64,000 nt of DNA from positions 62,001 through 126,000 of the forward strand of contig CAKZLO010000032.1 in the NCBI GenBank assembly GCA_937127125.1. The letters run 5' to 3'. Source of the stretch: an uncultured Ardenticatenia bacterium. Its GTDB lineage: Bacteria > Chloroflexota > Anaerolineae > 4572-78 > NAK82. Position numbers and translations under genes: made by a program. Of the stretch, positions 43,121 through 53,124 are shown in pieces. Positions within the stretch are counted from its first letter, which is position 1, and the number at the start of each line of letters is the position of its first letter. The notes beneath the pieces are model-generated. The model did not search any database and was not told the DNA's origin. It saw only the letters and a list, made by a program, of their open reading frames with translations.

Positions 43121-45424
43121 CTAGCTCCTCGCAGAAACTAACTGAGGCTGTGTATATACGACGATGAAGCTCGCCAGCTTAAGCAGCCCTATTGTAACAC
43201 AGGTCCCACTGACTCCGAGAACAGGAAGAAGCACCACAGCACCCACAATGCCACCTAGCCAGCCCCCCAACAGGTCAGTGGCATACAGCAATCCAGCAGT
43301 CCTGGTCAAACCAGCGCTGTGTTTCAGATAAAACTTATTAGCCAAGGGGAACTGGGAACCCACCATGAGTCCGCAGAAAAATGCAATTACCAGAAACAGC
43401 AATTTCACACCAAAGGAGGAGATCTCATTATCTGCATATGCATTGATGCCGAACAACGCTACGGGTAGTCCAATGGAAAGACAAACGATAGCTAGTTCAA
43501 TTTTCAGGAAGGGGTTCATTTCGTTTTGTATACGTGCCAACACCATCGACATAAGCATACCCCCACAAGCTGCACCCGCCATAAAGGATGCCACAAGAAT
43601 TCCAATCCATGAGAATATGTACCCATAAATTGATTGAAAGGCAAATACCAGCACAAGATCATATATCATTCCTGCGAAACCGGTTGTAGCAACTGAGAAG
43701 GGAATACACACCGAGTAAAATCGTGTGTGCCTTGATCGAACGACGAAATAGAAGAGAAGAAATGCGGCGAACAAAATGAGAATGATTTCAAGATTTATCC
43801 TCTCAAGCTGGTTGAACACTCGGCCAAATGACGGTGCATACAGGGCATTCCAATATGCGATATTGTAAAACAGTGCTATGGGCCTGAAATCGTAGTTGAT
43901 TTCCTGGCTGCCACCTTCAAGAAAATGGACAAGCCAGTCCTGCCAACCGGGGTGCAACTTTTGCTCAATGCGCCAAGGCATTGTAGTCTCTGCTGCCATA
44001 TTCCGTTCGTTCAGTCTTTCTATAACCTGTGCCTTGTCAATTGTTAGAGCCTCTTTGGAATTTGACGAGAGGAAAATGTTTACGCCGTCACCCGGAATCA
44101 TCCGTACGGAGGAGAACACGCTGCTCAGTGTGTGAAAAACACAGCTATTCAAATCCCTTATTTCTTCATTTAGAAGGGTTAAAGAACCGGGCGCTCCAAG
44201 CACCAGAATACCCTCTTCGTTTAATCGTTGCTTTACAAGGGTGAAGAACTCCTTTGTAAAGAACCTATTGACCTGAAGGTCTGATGGCTCAGTCATCCCG
44301 ATGAAGATTACGTCATACTTATTCGGTGTTGATTTGAGCAACAGACGGCCGTCAACATGTTCTGTTTTCACTCTCTTATCATTCAGTTCTGCCTCTGTCA
44401 GCGGCGTAGGATATTTTCTAAAAAGAGAGAGAAGCAATGGGTCAAGTTCCACATATTCAATCGTTTGTACTGAGGGATGCTTCAATACCTCGTGGATCGT
44501 GCCACCCACTCCACCGCTCACGATTAAGACGTTCACCGGCTCCCGATGAGCAAGAAGTGGAAGATGAACGAACTCCTCAACAAACGGTATGTCTGGAATA
44601 GGTGTTATAATCGTAGGGGCTCCATCGAGGAAGTAAATATATTGCCCCTGGTTTTCAACAACACAGATGTTGCCATATTGAGAGTTCTGATAATGGACGA
44701 CGTTGAGGTTCTTCCATTGCATTTGCACTGAATAATGGTGCAACCTGTCTGTATGCCCACTGAGCATCGGATAACCAAAAGAAAAGGTTATCACGGCCTG
44801 TGCAACCACAAGCGCCTTTTGAAGAGGCCTAATCCTCCAGTAAGGGACAAGCAAAGCAACGCATACAATGGAATTCAACAGGGCGAGTCCAAAGGCGGTC
44901 TGAAATGTGTCCAGATAGGGGATCAGAAGGTATGTACAAACGACCCCACCTATAATTGTACCTATGGTCTCATAAACATAAACCTTACCAGTGGTAGCAG
45001 CATCCTGCGCGCAGAACATTGAATAAATTCGGCAGCTAAGTGGGAACAATGCTCCGTGAGATGTGCTTACCGGTATAAGAATGACGAAAGAGGAATAGAA
45101 CATTGGTAGCAATCCAATGTCTTCACCGACAGAAACACCCAGCATGTTTCTCAGAAGACGGATCAGGAGAATAGCTACGATGAGGCTTGAAGAAAAGAGG
45201 AGTGTGGTCAGTATAAACGCTCCCACCCCATTCTTGGATCGTTCGGCCGTTTTGCCGGCAAGGAAACTTCCCATCGCTTCAAGGGCAAGCCAATTGGCAA
45301 GGACAATGCCAATGGAGATCTCATTGCCTGAGAAAACGACGAGGAATTCCCGCAAAAGGAGTATCTCAGCAACCAGTCCGCTGAATCCCATCACCAATAT
45401 CGCTATGCGAACGACCGTTTTCAT
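43121..45424 (-). CDS. Fused membrane transporter-like / spermidine-synthase-like protein
   Basis: About seven to eight N-terminal transmembrane helices, a central SpeE-like Rossmann methyltransferase fold (about 245-490), and six or more C-terminal helices (545-770). In SpeE the SAM-site motif is GGGDGG and the catalytic motif is D-x-x-D-P; here they read SGGVGG (310-315) and IGMTEPSD (382-389), so the key acidic residues are missing, and ordinary aminopropyl transfer is doubtful. YVELDPLLLSLFRKY and DGRLLLKS retain the SAM-binding fold (E-x-D). ATG 45424 has AAGAGGTC before it; the annotated ATG 45445 lacks a site. By eye the gene is AT-richer than its neighbours. It is followed by the radical SAM gene. 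Confidence 0.85.
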   Translation of the reverse strand: MKTVVRIAILVMGFSGLVAEILLLREFLVVFSGNEISIGIVLANWLALEAMGSFLAGKTAERSKNGVGAFILTTLLFSSSLIVAILLIRLLRNMLGVSVGEDIGLLPMFYSSFVILIPVSTSHGALFPLSCRIYSMFCAQDAATTGKVYVYETIGTIIGGVVCTYLLIPYLDTFQTAFGLALLNSIVCVALLVPYWRIRPLQKALVVAQAVITFSFGYPMLSGHTDRLHHYSVQMQWKNLNVVHYQNSQYGNICVVENQGQYIYFLDGAPTIITPIPDIPFVEEFVHLPLLAHREPVNVLIVSGGVGGTIHEVLKHPSVQTIEYVELDPLLLSLFRKYPTPLTEAELNDKRVKTEHVDGRLLLKSTPNKYDVIFIGMTEPSDLQVNRFFTKEFFTLVKQRLNEEGILVLGAPGSLTLLNEEIRDLNSCVFHTLSSVFSSVRMIPGDGVNIFLSSNSKEALTIDKAQVIERLNERNMAAETTMPWRIEQKLHPGWQDWLVHFLEGGSQEINYDFRPIALFYNIAYWNALYAPSFGRVFNQLERINLEIILILFAAFLLFYFVVRSRHTRFYSVCIPFSVATTGFAGMIYDLVLVFAFQSIYGYIFSWIGILVASFMAGAACGGMLMSMVLARIQNEMNPFLKIELAIVCLSIGLPVALFGINAYADNEISSFGVKLLFLVIAFFCGLMVGSQFPLANKFYLKHSAGLTRTAGLLYATDLLGGWLGGIVGAVVLLPVLGVSGTCVTIGLLKLASFIVVYTQPQLVSARS

Positions 45425-45550
45425 CAAACTAGACCTCTTGGTCATGGGAAGCTGCTACTTGCTGTTAGTGCAGCTTCCGGTGGCTCTCCAACAGCATTGC
45501 TGTCGTATCAACTCAGGATAGGTTGCCCCGAAACGGTTACCTGGAATTTT

Positions 45551-45578
45551 ATTATAGCAGCACTCGAACTTCTGTGAC
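45551..45578 (-). promoter_or_regulatory. Promoter for the SpeE-like/radical SAM operon
   Basis: Minus strand GTCACA, 16-base spacer, TATAAT, about 120 bases before ATG 45424. The -10 is perfect, the -35 matches four of six bases. Confidence 0.5.
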
Positions 45579-45674
45579 TTCTCTCAAATTACCCATTTTA
45601 CTACATCCGCCCTAGTCAGGCATTCGCTCGCAGCTGAATGCAGGTCTAGATTGCGACCTCGCAGCCAGGAGTTT

Positions 45675-45703
45675 TTGACGTGTAATCTCACTTGTGATAA
45701 AAT
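45675..45703 (+). promoter_or_regulatory. Strong extended -10 promoter for the second ADP-forming synthetase
   Basis: TTGACG, 17-base spacer, TAAAAT preceded by TGA. Because the in-frame GTG at 45694 lies inside this promoter it cannot be the start; the ATG at 45811 is used, leaving a leader of about 100 bases. Confidence 0.7.
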
Positions 45704-45810
45704 TTACATGTGATGGTTTGAGTGCTATCTCCTCTCTCCTGCGCAGCGCCGCCAGGGCTCTGGCACACCAAGCCACTTCCATATTTCCTAGACCCGAAGA
45801 GGCATTGATA

Positions 45811-47904
45811 ATGCTAGAATCCTTGTTTTCGCCCAGGTCTATCGCCGTAATCGGCGCCTCGCGCACTGAGGGCAAGCTCGGTCACGCGGTTGTCTCGAAC
45901 CTTATCCAGAGCGGCTTCAAAGGCAAGATCTACCCTATTAATCCTCAGTCAAGCGAGATCCTTGGATTACCAGCGTACCCCAATCTGGCGGCTGTGGAAG
46001 ATGTGGTCGATCTGGCAGTGATTGTTATCCCGGCAAAAGGGGTGTTGCAGGCGCTGGAGGAATGTGGAAAGAAAGGGGTCGGGACAGTTATCGTTATTTC
46101 GGCTGGCTTCCGCGAAACAGGCCATGAAGGGCTGCTGGCCGAGCGAAGGATGACAGAGATTGCACGACAATATGGCATGCGTATTGTAGGGCCAAATGTG
46201 CTGGGTGTTATCGATACGCTCGCACCCTACAACGCATCTTTCGCTGCTGGCATGCCACGTCGTGGCAAGATTGCATTTATGTCTCAATCAGGAGCCCTGT
46301 GTACTTCCATTCTTGACATCGCCCTGGCACGTGACATTGGCTTCTCGCGGTTTGTCAGCCTGGGCAACAAAGCCGACCTTAATGAGATAGATTTCCTCGA
46401 GGCGTGGGCAGAAGACCCCGAGTCCAGGGTGATCCTGGCCTATCTGGAAGGCGTCAGCGACGGAGCGCGTTTCATCCAGGTGGCACGCAGGATTACCAAG
46501 CACAAGCCGATCGTGGCAATCAAGTCGGGTACTACAAGTGCTGGTTCACGTGCCGTTTCCAGCCATACAGGTACGTTGGCCGGCAGCGAGCGCGCATATG
46601 AGGCTGCATTCAAGCAAGCAGGTCTGATACGTGCCCATTCGGTAGGGCACTTGTTCGACCTCGCAGTTGCCTTCGCCCGTCAGCCGCTGCCACGCAGCGA
46701 CCAAATCGCAGTAATCACCAATGCCGGCGGCCCAGGCATCATGGCAACCGATGCTATCGAAAGAAGTGGTTTGAGGGTGGCTGCGTTGACTCAGACAACC
46801 ATAGAAGCGCTGCGCCAGGCGCTACCCCCTGCAGCCAGCGTGCTGAACCCGGTCGACGTGCTGGGCGACGCGCTTGCTGACCGCTATCGAGTCGCCCTTG
46901 ACCTGGTGAGCCAAGATCCCAATGTGGGCGCATTGCTGGTTATCCTCACTCCGCAGTTTATGACGCAAATCGAGGAGACAGCTCGCGCTGTGTCCGAGGT
47001 CGCCAAGAAATCAGAGATCCCAGTGTTGGCGTGTTTTATGGGTGAAGCAAATACCCAGGCAGGGGTTAAGATCCTCACCCAGAACAACGTACCCAATTAC
47101 GTCGTACCTGAACAGGCAGTGGCTGCCCTCAAGGCGATGGTTGATCAGCGCCATTGGCAAGATACCCCTCTGCCCAATTTTGAGAACTTCGAAGTGGATC
47201 GCGCACGCGCGGCAGAGATCTTCTGTAAGGTGCGCGCCGACGGGCGGTTGCAGATTGGCGATGCCGAGGCACGTGACATTCTTGAAGCTTATCGCATTCC
47301 CATTCCAGCCTCTAAGCTGTGCACCACACCGGAGGAGGCAGTCGAGTTTGCCGAACAGATAGGCTACCCGGTAGTAATGAAGATCGCCTCGCCCGATATC
47401 TTGCACAAAACAGACATCGGCGGCGTGCGGCTCAATATTCAGAACGCAAGTGAGGTGCGTGACTCGTTCGATCTGATGGTCTTCCGTGCGTTGCGCCGAA
47501 TGCCTGATGCAACTATCTGGGGATGCCTGGTGCAGCAACAAGTACGGGGCGGCCGGGAAATCATTGTGGGGATGAACCGGGATCCACAGTTTGGGCCGCT
47601 GGTCATGTTTGGTCTGGGTGGCATTTATGTCGAAGTGCTGAAAGACGTATCGTTTCGCATCGCGCCTTTCTCGCGCGATGAAGCCAACGAGATGATGCGC
47701 GAAATTCGTTCCTTCAACCTGCTGCGCGGCGTGCGCGGCCAGCCCCCTGCCGACATCGCAGCGTGTGCTGAGACACTATTAAAGGTTTCCCAGCTGGTTA
47801 CCGATTTCCCTGAGATCGTAGAGATGGATATCAACCCTCTGATGGTTTTTGAGGAAGGACGTGGAGTGATGGGCATCGATATGCGGCTGGTGCTGGCATC
47901 TTAA
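45811..47904 (+). CDS. ADP-forming acetyl/acyl-CoA synthetase, CoA-binding domain first
   Basis: Same chemistry as the gene at 3793, but with the usual alpha-beta order: CoA-binding domain first (FSPRSIAVIGASRTEGKLG, YPINPQSSEILG), ligase domain with the phospho-histidine (SSHTGTLAGSERAYEAA), then the ATP-grasp domain at the C-terminus (YPVVMKIASPDILHKTDIGG). 698 residues is the expected fused length. ATG 45811 has GAAGAGG before it. The DRTGG protein follows after 54 bases and enolase after that, so these form one group for carbon and energy metabolism. Confidence 0.9.
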   Translation: MLESLFSPRSIAVIGASRTEGKLGHAVVSNLIQSGFKGKIYPINPQSSEILGLPAYPNLAAVEDVVDLAVIVIPAKGVLQALEECGKKGVGTVIVISAGFRETGHEGLLAERRMTEIARQYGMRIVGPNVLGVIDTLAPYNASFAAGMPRRGKIAFMSQSGALCTSILDIALARDIGFSRFVSLGNKADLNEIDFLEAWAEDPESRVILAYLEGVSDGARFIQVARRITKHKPIVAIKSGTTSAGSRAVSSHTGTLAGSERAYEAAFKQAGLIRAHSVGHLFDLAVAFARQPLPRSDQIAVITNAGGPGIMATDAIERSGLRVAALTQTTIEALRQALPPAASVLNPVDVLGDALADRYRVALDLVSQDPNVGALLVILTPQFMTQIEETARAVSEVAKKSEIPVLACFMGEANTQAGVKILTQNNVPNYVVPEQAVAALKAMVDQRHWQDTPLPNFENFEVDRARAAEIFCKVRADGRLQIGDAEARDILEAYRIPIPASKLCTTPEEAVEFAEQIGYPVVMKIASPDILHKTDIGGVRLNIQNASEVRDSFDLMVFRALRRMPDATIWGCLVQQQVRGGREIIVGMNRDPQFGPLVMFGLGGIYVEVLKDVSFRIAPFSRDEANEMMREIRSFNLLRGVRGQPPADIAACAETLLKVSQLVTDFPEIVEMDINPLMVFEEGRGVMGIDMRLVLAS

Positions 47905-47958
47905 CAAGTTCGCGCCATCTTGTCCTTTCTGCACCCATTACAAATTCGGGAGGCTATT

Positions 47959-49032
47959 ATGACCAAGAATGTTTATGTGACTTCGACCCAAGCATATTCC
48001 GGCAAGAGCGCGTTATGCGTTGGGTTGTTGCGACGATTTCAACGGGATGGATACAAGGTTGGCTATATGAAGCCAGTCAGCACCTCGACGCGCGTGGTAT
48101 GCGGCGAACATGTGATGGATGAGGATAGTCATTACGTTAAGTACTCATTCAACCTGCCGGACGCATTGGAGGACATGTCCCCCATCCTGCTGCATGACCG
48201 TCAGGTGGCGGAGGTGTTGGAAGGCCGCGAGCAAGATTACGTGGCGCGTGTGAAAGCTGCTTACCAAAAAATTGCTAAAGATCGGGACATTGTGGTGTTA
48301 GAGGGGGGTGGCAGCTTGCGCGAAGGTTGGATCGTGAATCTGGCACCACCTCACGTTGCGGATCTGCTCGGTGCCCCCGAGATAATATTGGTGTCTTATG
48401 ATCATGACCTGCAGGTAGTCGACGATCTAATCACGGCACGTGTGCGGTTGGGAGAGTCCTTGATCGGTGGTGTCGTCAATGGTGTGCCCGGTCACCGTCT
48501 CGATTTTGTGCGCCAAAAAGTCACGCCGTACGTGGAGAAACATGGGGTTCCCATTCTCGCCGTCTTACCCAAGGAACCTATCTTGCTTTCAGTAAGCGTT
48601 GCTGAGTTGCGCGATGGTTTGTGCGGCGAGGTATTGTGTGCACATCATCGGCTAGAGGAGCTGGTTGAGAACGTCATGGTTGGCGCGATGAGCGTAGACA
48701 ATGCGCTGACTTACTTCCGTCGTAAGCCCAACAAGGCTGTCATTACTGGCGGCGACCGTGCGGACATTATGCTAGCTGCTCTAGAGACTTCTACCAAATG
48801 TTTGATTCTCACAGGCAACCTGCGCCCCAGTCCACTTATTCTCGGGCGCGCAGAGGAAAGGGGTGTGCCAATTATTATGACCCACCACGACACCTATACC
48901 GTGGTGGAGCTGATCGAAAGCTTCTTTGGCAAGACGCGCTTTCATCAGCAGCACAAGGTGGAACGCCTGGACACTCTGCTCGAGCAGTACTTTGACTTCC
49001 AGGCATTGTACAAGGCCTTGGGGTTGCGTTAA
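47959..49032 (+). CDS. BioD-like P-loop protein with DRTGG domain
   Basis: Homologue of the N-terminal part of long phosphotransacetylases (COG0857-like), no catalytic Pta domain. N-terminal P-loop region TSTQAYSGKSALCVGLL and dethiobiotin-synthetase-like layout with VVLEGGGSLREGW; C-terminal DRTGG domain (KAVITGGDRADIMLAALE). Such stand-alone proteins often lie beside ADP-forming acetyl-CoA synthetases and may regulate or assist acetyl-CoA/acetate conversion (inference from context). GGGAGG sits before ATG 47959; the earlier in-frame ATG has no such site. Confidence 0.82.
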   Translation: MTKNVYVTSTQAYSGKSALCVGLLRRFQRDGYKVGYMKPVSTSTRVVCGEHVMDEDSHYVKYSFNLPDALEDMSPILLHDRQVAEVLEGREQDYVARVKAAYQKIAKDRDIVVLEGGGSLREGWIVNLAPPHVADLLGAPEIILVSYDHDLQVVDDLITARVRLGESLIGGVVNGVPGHRLDFVRQKVTPYVEKHGVPILAVLPKEPILLSVSVAELRDGLCGEVLCAHHRLEELVENVMVGAMSVDNALTYFRRKPNKAVITGGDRADIMLAALETSTKCLILTGNLRPSPLILGRAEERGVPIIMTHHDTYTVVELIESFFGKTRFHQQHKVERLDTLLEQYFDFQALYKALGLR

Positions 49033-49060
49033 AGAGTCCCGCGGGGGATTAATTCGTTAA

Positions 49061-50398
<1,338 letters not shown>

Positions 50399-50433
50399 TT
50401 GTGTTGTACCTCGCTGTAGTTACCTGCTTATAC

Positions 50434-50464
50434 GCTGCCCGCAGGAATACATCCTGCGGGCAGC
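50434..50464 (+). terminator. Strong stem-loop terminator between enolase and the protease
   Basis: Perfect 12-base stem GCTGCCCGCAGG/CCTGCGGGCAGC with a 7-base loop, followed by GCTTTT. It sits between convergent genes, so it may stop transcription from both sides. Confidence 0.8.
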
Positions 50465-50480
50465 GCTTTTGGTACGATTG

Positions 50481-52799
50481 TCAACGCTCGATCACCAGCT
50501 CGACGTCATCCAGATACATAGCTGTGGTGCTGCCTGTGCCACCCCCGTTGTACACGCCAAAGTAGATCGTGATAGTGCGTCCGGCAAACCGGGTCAGATC
50601 AACGGTGCCGGGAAGCCACTGACGTGCATTGGAAAGAGACTGGTCAGCGACAGCAGCGATGCGGAAGTTTTCGTCAAGGATCAGCACCAGTTGAAGGTCG
50701 TTGGGATAGACGTCCTGACTGATTGGATAGCTCCAGTAGCGCAATACTGCGCTTCGCACACCAATTGGAATAGTGACTGTCTGGTGCACTGAGGAGTAGC
50801 TGTAGATATCTGGGCCGCTTACGATCCCTAGTCGCACTGATCGCTGGCCACTATGTGCCATTTCGGTAGAGTACGCAGCCGGCACGCGCGTCTGGCTGAA
50901 AATCCATCCACCCTCGGCCTCGAAACCCCCATTGACAAGGAGCTGCTCGCCACCTGACGCCACTGGTGTCACGGTAGAAATGGGCAATGCAGTAGGACTG
51001 CTGGTCGGCGAAGGCACAACAACTCGCGTGGTCGTAGGGGTGGCCGTGGGAGAGGGTGAGGGCGAAACGACCACTCGGGTCGCAGTAGCAGTGTAGGTCG
51101 GCGAAGCTGGTGGCGTGATGTCCACGCGTGTTGCTGTGACAGTAGGCGTTGCAGATGGCGTTGGTGAATACATTGAAGTTGGTGTCGGAGATGGTGTTGT
51201 AGTAGCCGTAGGCGAGAGTGTTGGCGACGGGGGCCCAGGGGTTGGCGTGGGAGCCTGAGCACCCATAGCCGCCAGCGCTGCGGCAGCCTGTATCAGACCG
51301 TTACCGTAATTGTCATCGAAGCCTGGCGCCCCCAGGTCACGCGCAGTTGTTTCAAGCACCTGGCGCACCTGGGCTGCAGTGGCAGCAGGATTGAGCGCAA
51401 ACAACAGTGCTGCCACCCCAGCAACGTGGGGTGCTGCCATAGAGGTGCCCTCCATGTTGTGGAGGGCGAAACGCCTTGGCTCACCTCGGAAGGTTTCCTG
51501 CAAAATGCCATCGGGCAGGCCGTTGCCATCGGCATCAGCACCTGTGTCACCGCCGGGTGCCACCAGGTCCAGCTGGCTGCCGAAGTTACTGTAACGAGCG
51601 CGTTGCAGCCGATAGTCCACTGCTCCTACCGCAATGACCGAGTCATAGGCAGCTGGATACTCGACGGTTCCTCCACTATTCCCAGCTGCTGCAACAATCA
51701 GAACCCCCTTGTTAGTAGCATACTGGATAGCATCTTGCAGAAGCTGAGAGGACTTGCGTCCGCTGAGACTCAGATTAATGATGTGCGCCCCGTGATCAGC
51801 GGCAAACATAACACCACGTGCCAGTGCATCGAATCCGCCCTGTCCGCGCGCGTCCAGCACTTTGATGGGCATTAACGTAGCGCCAAACGCCACACCAGCA
51901 ACTCCATAGCCATTGTTGGTACTTTGCGCAATGGTGCCGGCAACGTGGGTGCCATGACCGAAGTCGTCATTGGCGTGAGAGTCGTTGTTGACAAAATCGT
52001 AGCCTGGCACGAATGCAGTGTTGGCCAAATCAGGTGCGCGCCGGTAGCTTTCAAAGTCTTCGTAAGCAACGCCGGAGTCGATTACTGCCACAATCACCTC
52101 GTGACCGCCAGAGTAGTCCCACGCTTGGGGCACCTGGATGGCCTGTAGATTCCATTGGTGGTAGAAGTAGGGATCGTTGGGTGTAAACGCAAGCGGTTCA
52201 GGAGATACATCGCTGGCATAAGCATAACAGTTGGGCTCAGCATATATGACGTTGGGCTCACTTGCATAGGCGGCTGCTACTGTTTCCGGTGCCACCTCCG
52301 CCTCATAGGAAACCACATACAACCCCAAAATGGCTGGCTGACGTTCAGCCAAGGAACGAACACTCTCGCCAGATGCTTCGGCCAGCGGTCCAAGCAGTGG
52401 CTCGAAATCCTTGACTAGGAACTCGCGATTCAGACGATCAATATTGTCCACGCCGGTAGCGATGATACCGTCAGCACCTGGCTCAGCAGCCAGCGCCCGC
52501 AATGCTGGCTGGGGTTGAAGCTTGACAATGACCTGGCCGGGCACTATGTCCGGCCTGTCGCCGATGACAAGCGCGCTCTCGGTGATAATCTCTTCCTCAC
52601 CAATCACCTCGGTCGCCGGCGGAGGCGGCGGTGAAGGGGAGACAGTCGGGCTAGGGCTTAATACCGGAGGCGGTGTGCTAGTCATAGCAATACGTGGTCG
52701 CGGCCGCGTGCAACCGGGCAAACACAATACTGTCAGCAGCAATCCTGTGATCAGCAAATACAGCCAACGCACAGGGAAGCAGTGATGGCAGGCATGCAT
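50481..52799 (-). CDS. Subtilisin-like (S8) serine protease lipoprotein
   Basis: Surface-anchored protease. Signal peptide with lipobox LPGC, a Thr/Pro linker, a propeptide-like region (VPGQVIVKLQPQPALRAL), then the S8 domain with Asp in VIAVIDSGVAYE, His in GHGTHVAGTIAQ, Asn in AAGNSGG and Ser in GTSMAAPHVAG. A second Thr/Pro/Ser-rich linker leads to a C-terminal jelly-roll-like domain (LLVNGGFEAEGGW to MYLDDVELVIE), which is likely carbohydrate- or surface-binding. 772 residues. AGAGGAGG precedes the ATG. Confidence 0.93.
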   Translation of the reverse strand: MHACHHCFPVRWLYLLITGLLLTVLCLPGCTRPRPRIAMTSTPPPVLSPSPTVSPSPPPPPATEVIGEEEIITESALVIGDRPDIVPGQVIVKLQPQPALRALAAEPGADGIIATGVDNIDRLNREFLVKDFEPLLGPLAEASGESVRSLAERQPAILGLYVVSYEAEVAPETVAAAYASEPNVIYAEPNCYAYASDVSPEPLAFTPNDPYFYHQWNLQAIQVPQAWDYSGGHEVIVAVIDSGVAYEDFESYRRAPDLANTAFVPGYDFVNNDSHANDDFGHGTHVAGTIAQSTNNGYGVAGVAFGATLMPIKVLDARGQGGFDALARGVMFAADHGAHIINLSLSGRKSSQLLQDAIQYATNKGVLIVAAAGNSGGTVEYPAAYDSVIAVGAVDYRLQRARYSNFGSQLDLVAPGGDTGADADGNGLPDGILQETFRGEPRRFALHNMEGTSMAAPHVAGVAALLFALNPAATAAQVRQVLETTARDLGAPGFDDNYGNGLIQAAAALAAMGAQAPTPTPGPPSPTLSPTATTTPSPTPTSMYSPTPSATPTVTATRVDITPPASPTYTATATRVVVSPSPSPTATPTTTRVVVPSPTSSPTALPISTVTPVASGGEQLLVNGGFEAEGGWIFSQTRVPAAYSTEMAHSGQRSVRLGIVSGPDIYSYSSVHQTVTIPIGVRSAVLRYWSYPISQDVYPNDLQLVLILDENFRIAAVADQSLSNARQWLPGTVDLTRFAGRTITIYFGVYNGGGTGSTTAMYLDDVELVIER

Positions 52800-52851
52800 T
52801 GTAACCTCCTCTTGGTCAACCGGTCTAGGAGGAACACTTTACCATAATCAC

Positions 52852-52881
52852 ATTGTACCACACAAATGGTGTGGTCGTCAA
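52852..52881 (-). promoter_or_regulatory. Protease promoter with dyad operator in its spacer
   Basis: Minus strand TTGACG, 18-base spacer, TACAAT, upstream of the protease gene. The spacer is almost entirely a perfect inverted repeat, ACCACAC-5-GTGTGGT (52857-52875), as seen for MerR-type regulators or repressors that bind between -35 and -10. No such regulator gene is adjacent. Confidence 0.65.
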
Positions 52882-52918
52882 TGGGGTTTGGCGCTCCATT
52901 AAAGCGCAAGCGCAGCTT

Positions 52919-52947
52919 TCGTCAAAGTTGACAGTATGTGATATAAT
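52919..52947 (+). promoter_or_regulatory. Promoter for the selenocysteine tRNA gene
   Basis: TCGTCA, 17-base spacer, perfect TATAAT with TGA extension. The -35 is only moderate. Divergent from the protease promoter, 38 bases away. Confidence 0.55.
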
Positions 52948-52966
52948 AAGAGTATGTATCAAAACA

Positions 52967-52992
52967 CACCAACAATGCTCGAAGTGTTGGTG
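52967..52992 (+). other. Perfect hairpin in the leader upstream of the selenocysteine tRNA
   Basis: CACCAACA, 10-base loop, TGTTGGTG. No T-run follows, so it is not a terminator; it may be a processing or regulatory structure in the tRNA precursor. Confidence 0.45.
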
Positions 52993-53028
52993 ACATAGCT
53001 GCAGCATGGTTGGTTTTGAGTAGCGTGT

Positions 53029-53124
53029 GGGGGTGGATGTGTCCCGGTGGACGCCCCGGTCTTCAAAATCGGTGGGCGGTCGCGAGCAGCGAGCGCCGGT
53101 GGGTTCGACTCCCATCCACTCCCG
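53029..53124 (+). tRNA. selC: Selenocysteine tRNA (anticodon TCA)
   Basis: Fits the bacterial tRNA-Sec fold: 8-base acceptor stem (GGGGGTGG with CCACTCCC), 6-base D stem with a 4-base loop (GTGTCC/GGACGC), anticodon arm with loop CTTCAAA and anticodon TCA at 53063-53065, long variable arm (about 53073-53098), T arm with TTCGACT loop, and discriminator G. The 3' CCA is not encoded. It implies selenocysteine insertion at UGA codons, needing SelA/SelB/SelD elsewhere. No obvious selenoprotein gene was found beside it. Confidence 0.95.

Noticed and set aside
45694-45811. GTG 45694 as start of the second synthetase
   Set aside because: It lies within the -10 region of a strong promoter; ATG 45811 has a ribosome site and matches the family start.
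50950-51260. Repeated CT-rich DNA in the protease gene as a tandem repeat element
   Set aside because: It encodes the Thr/Pro/Ser-rich linker of the protease; the repetition comes from the protein.
52928-52947. TTGACA followed by TATAAT before tRNA-Sec taken as one promoter
   Set aside because: The spacing is only 8 bases; the likelier -35 is TCGTCA 17 bases upstream.
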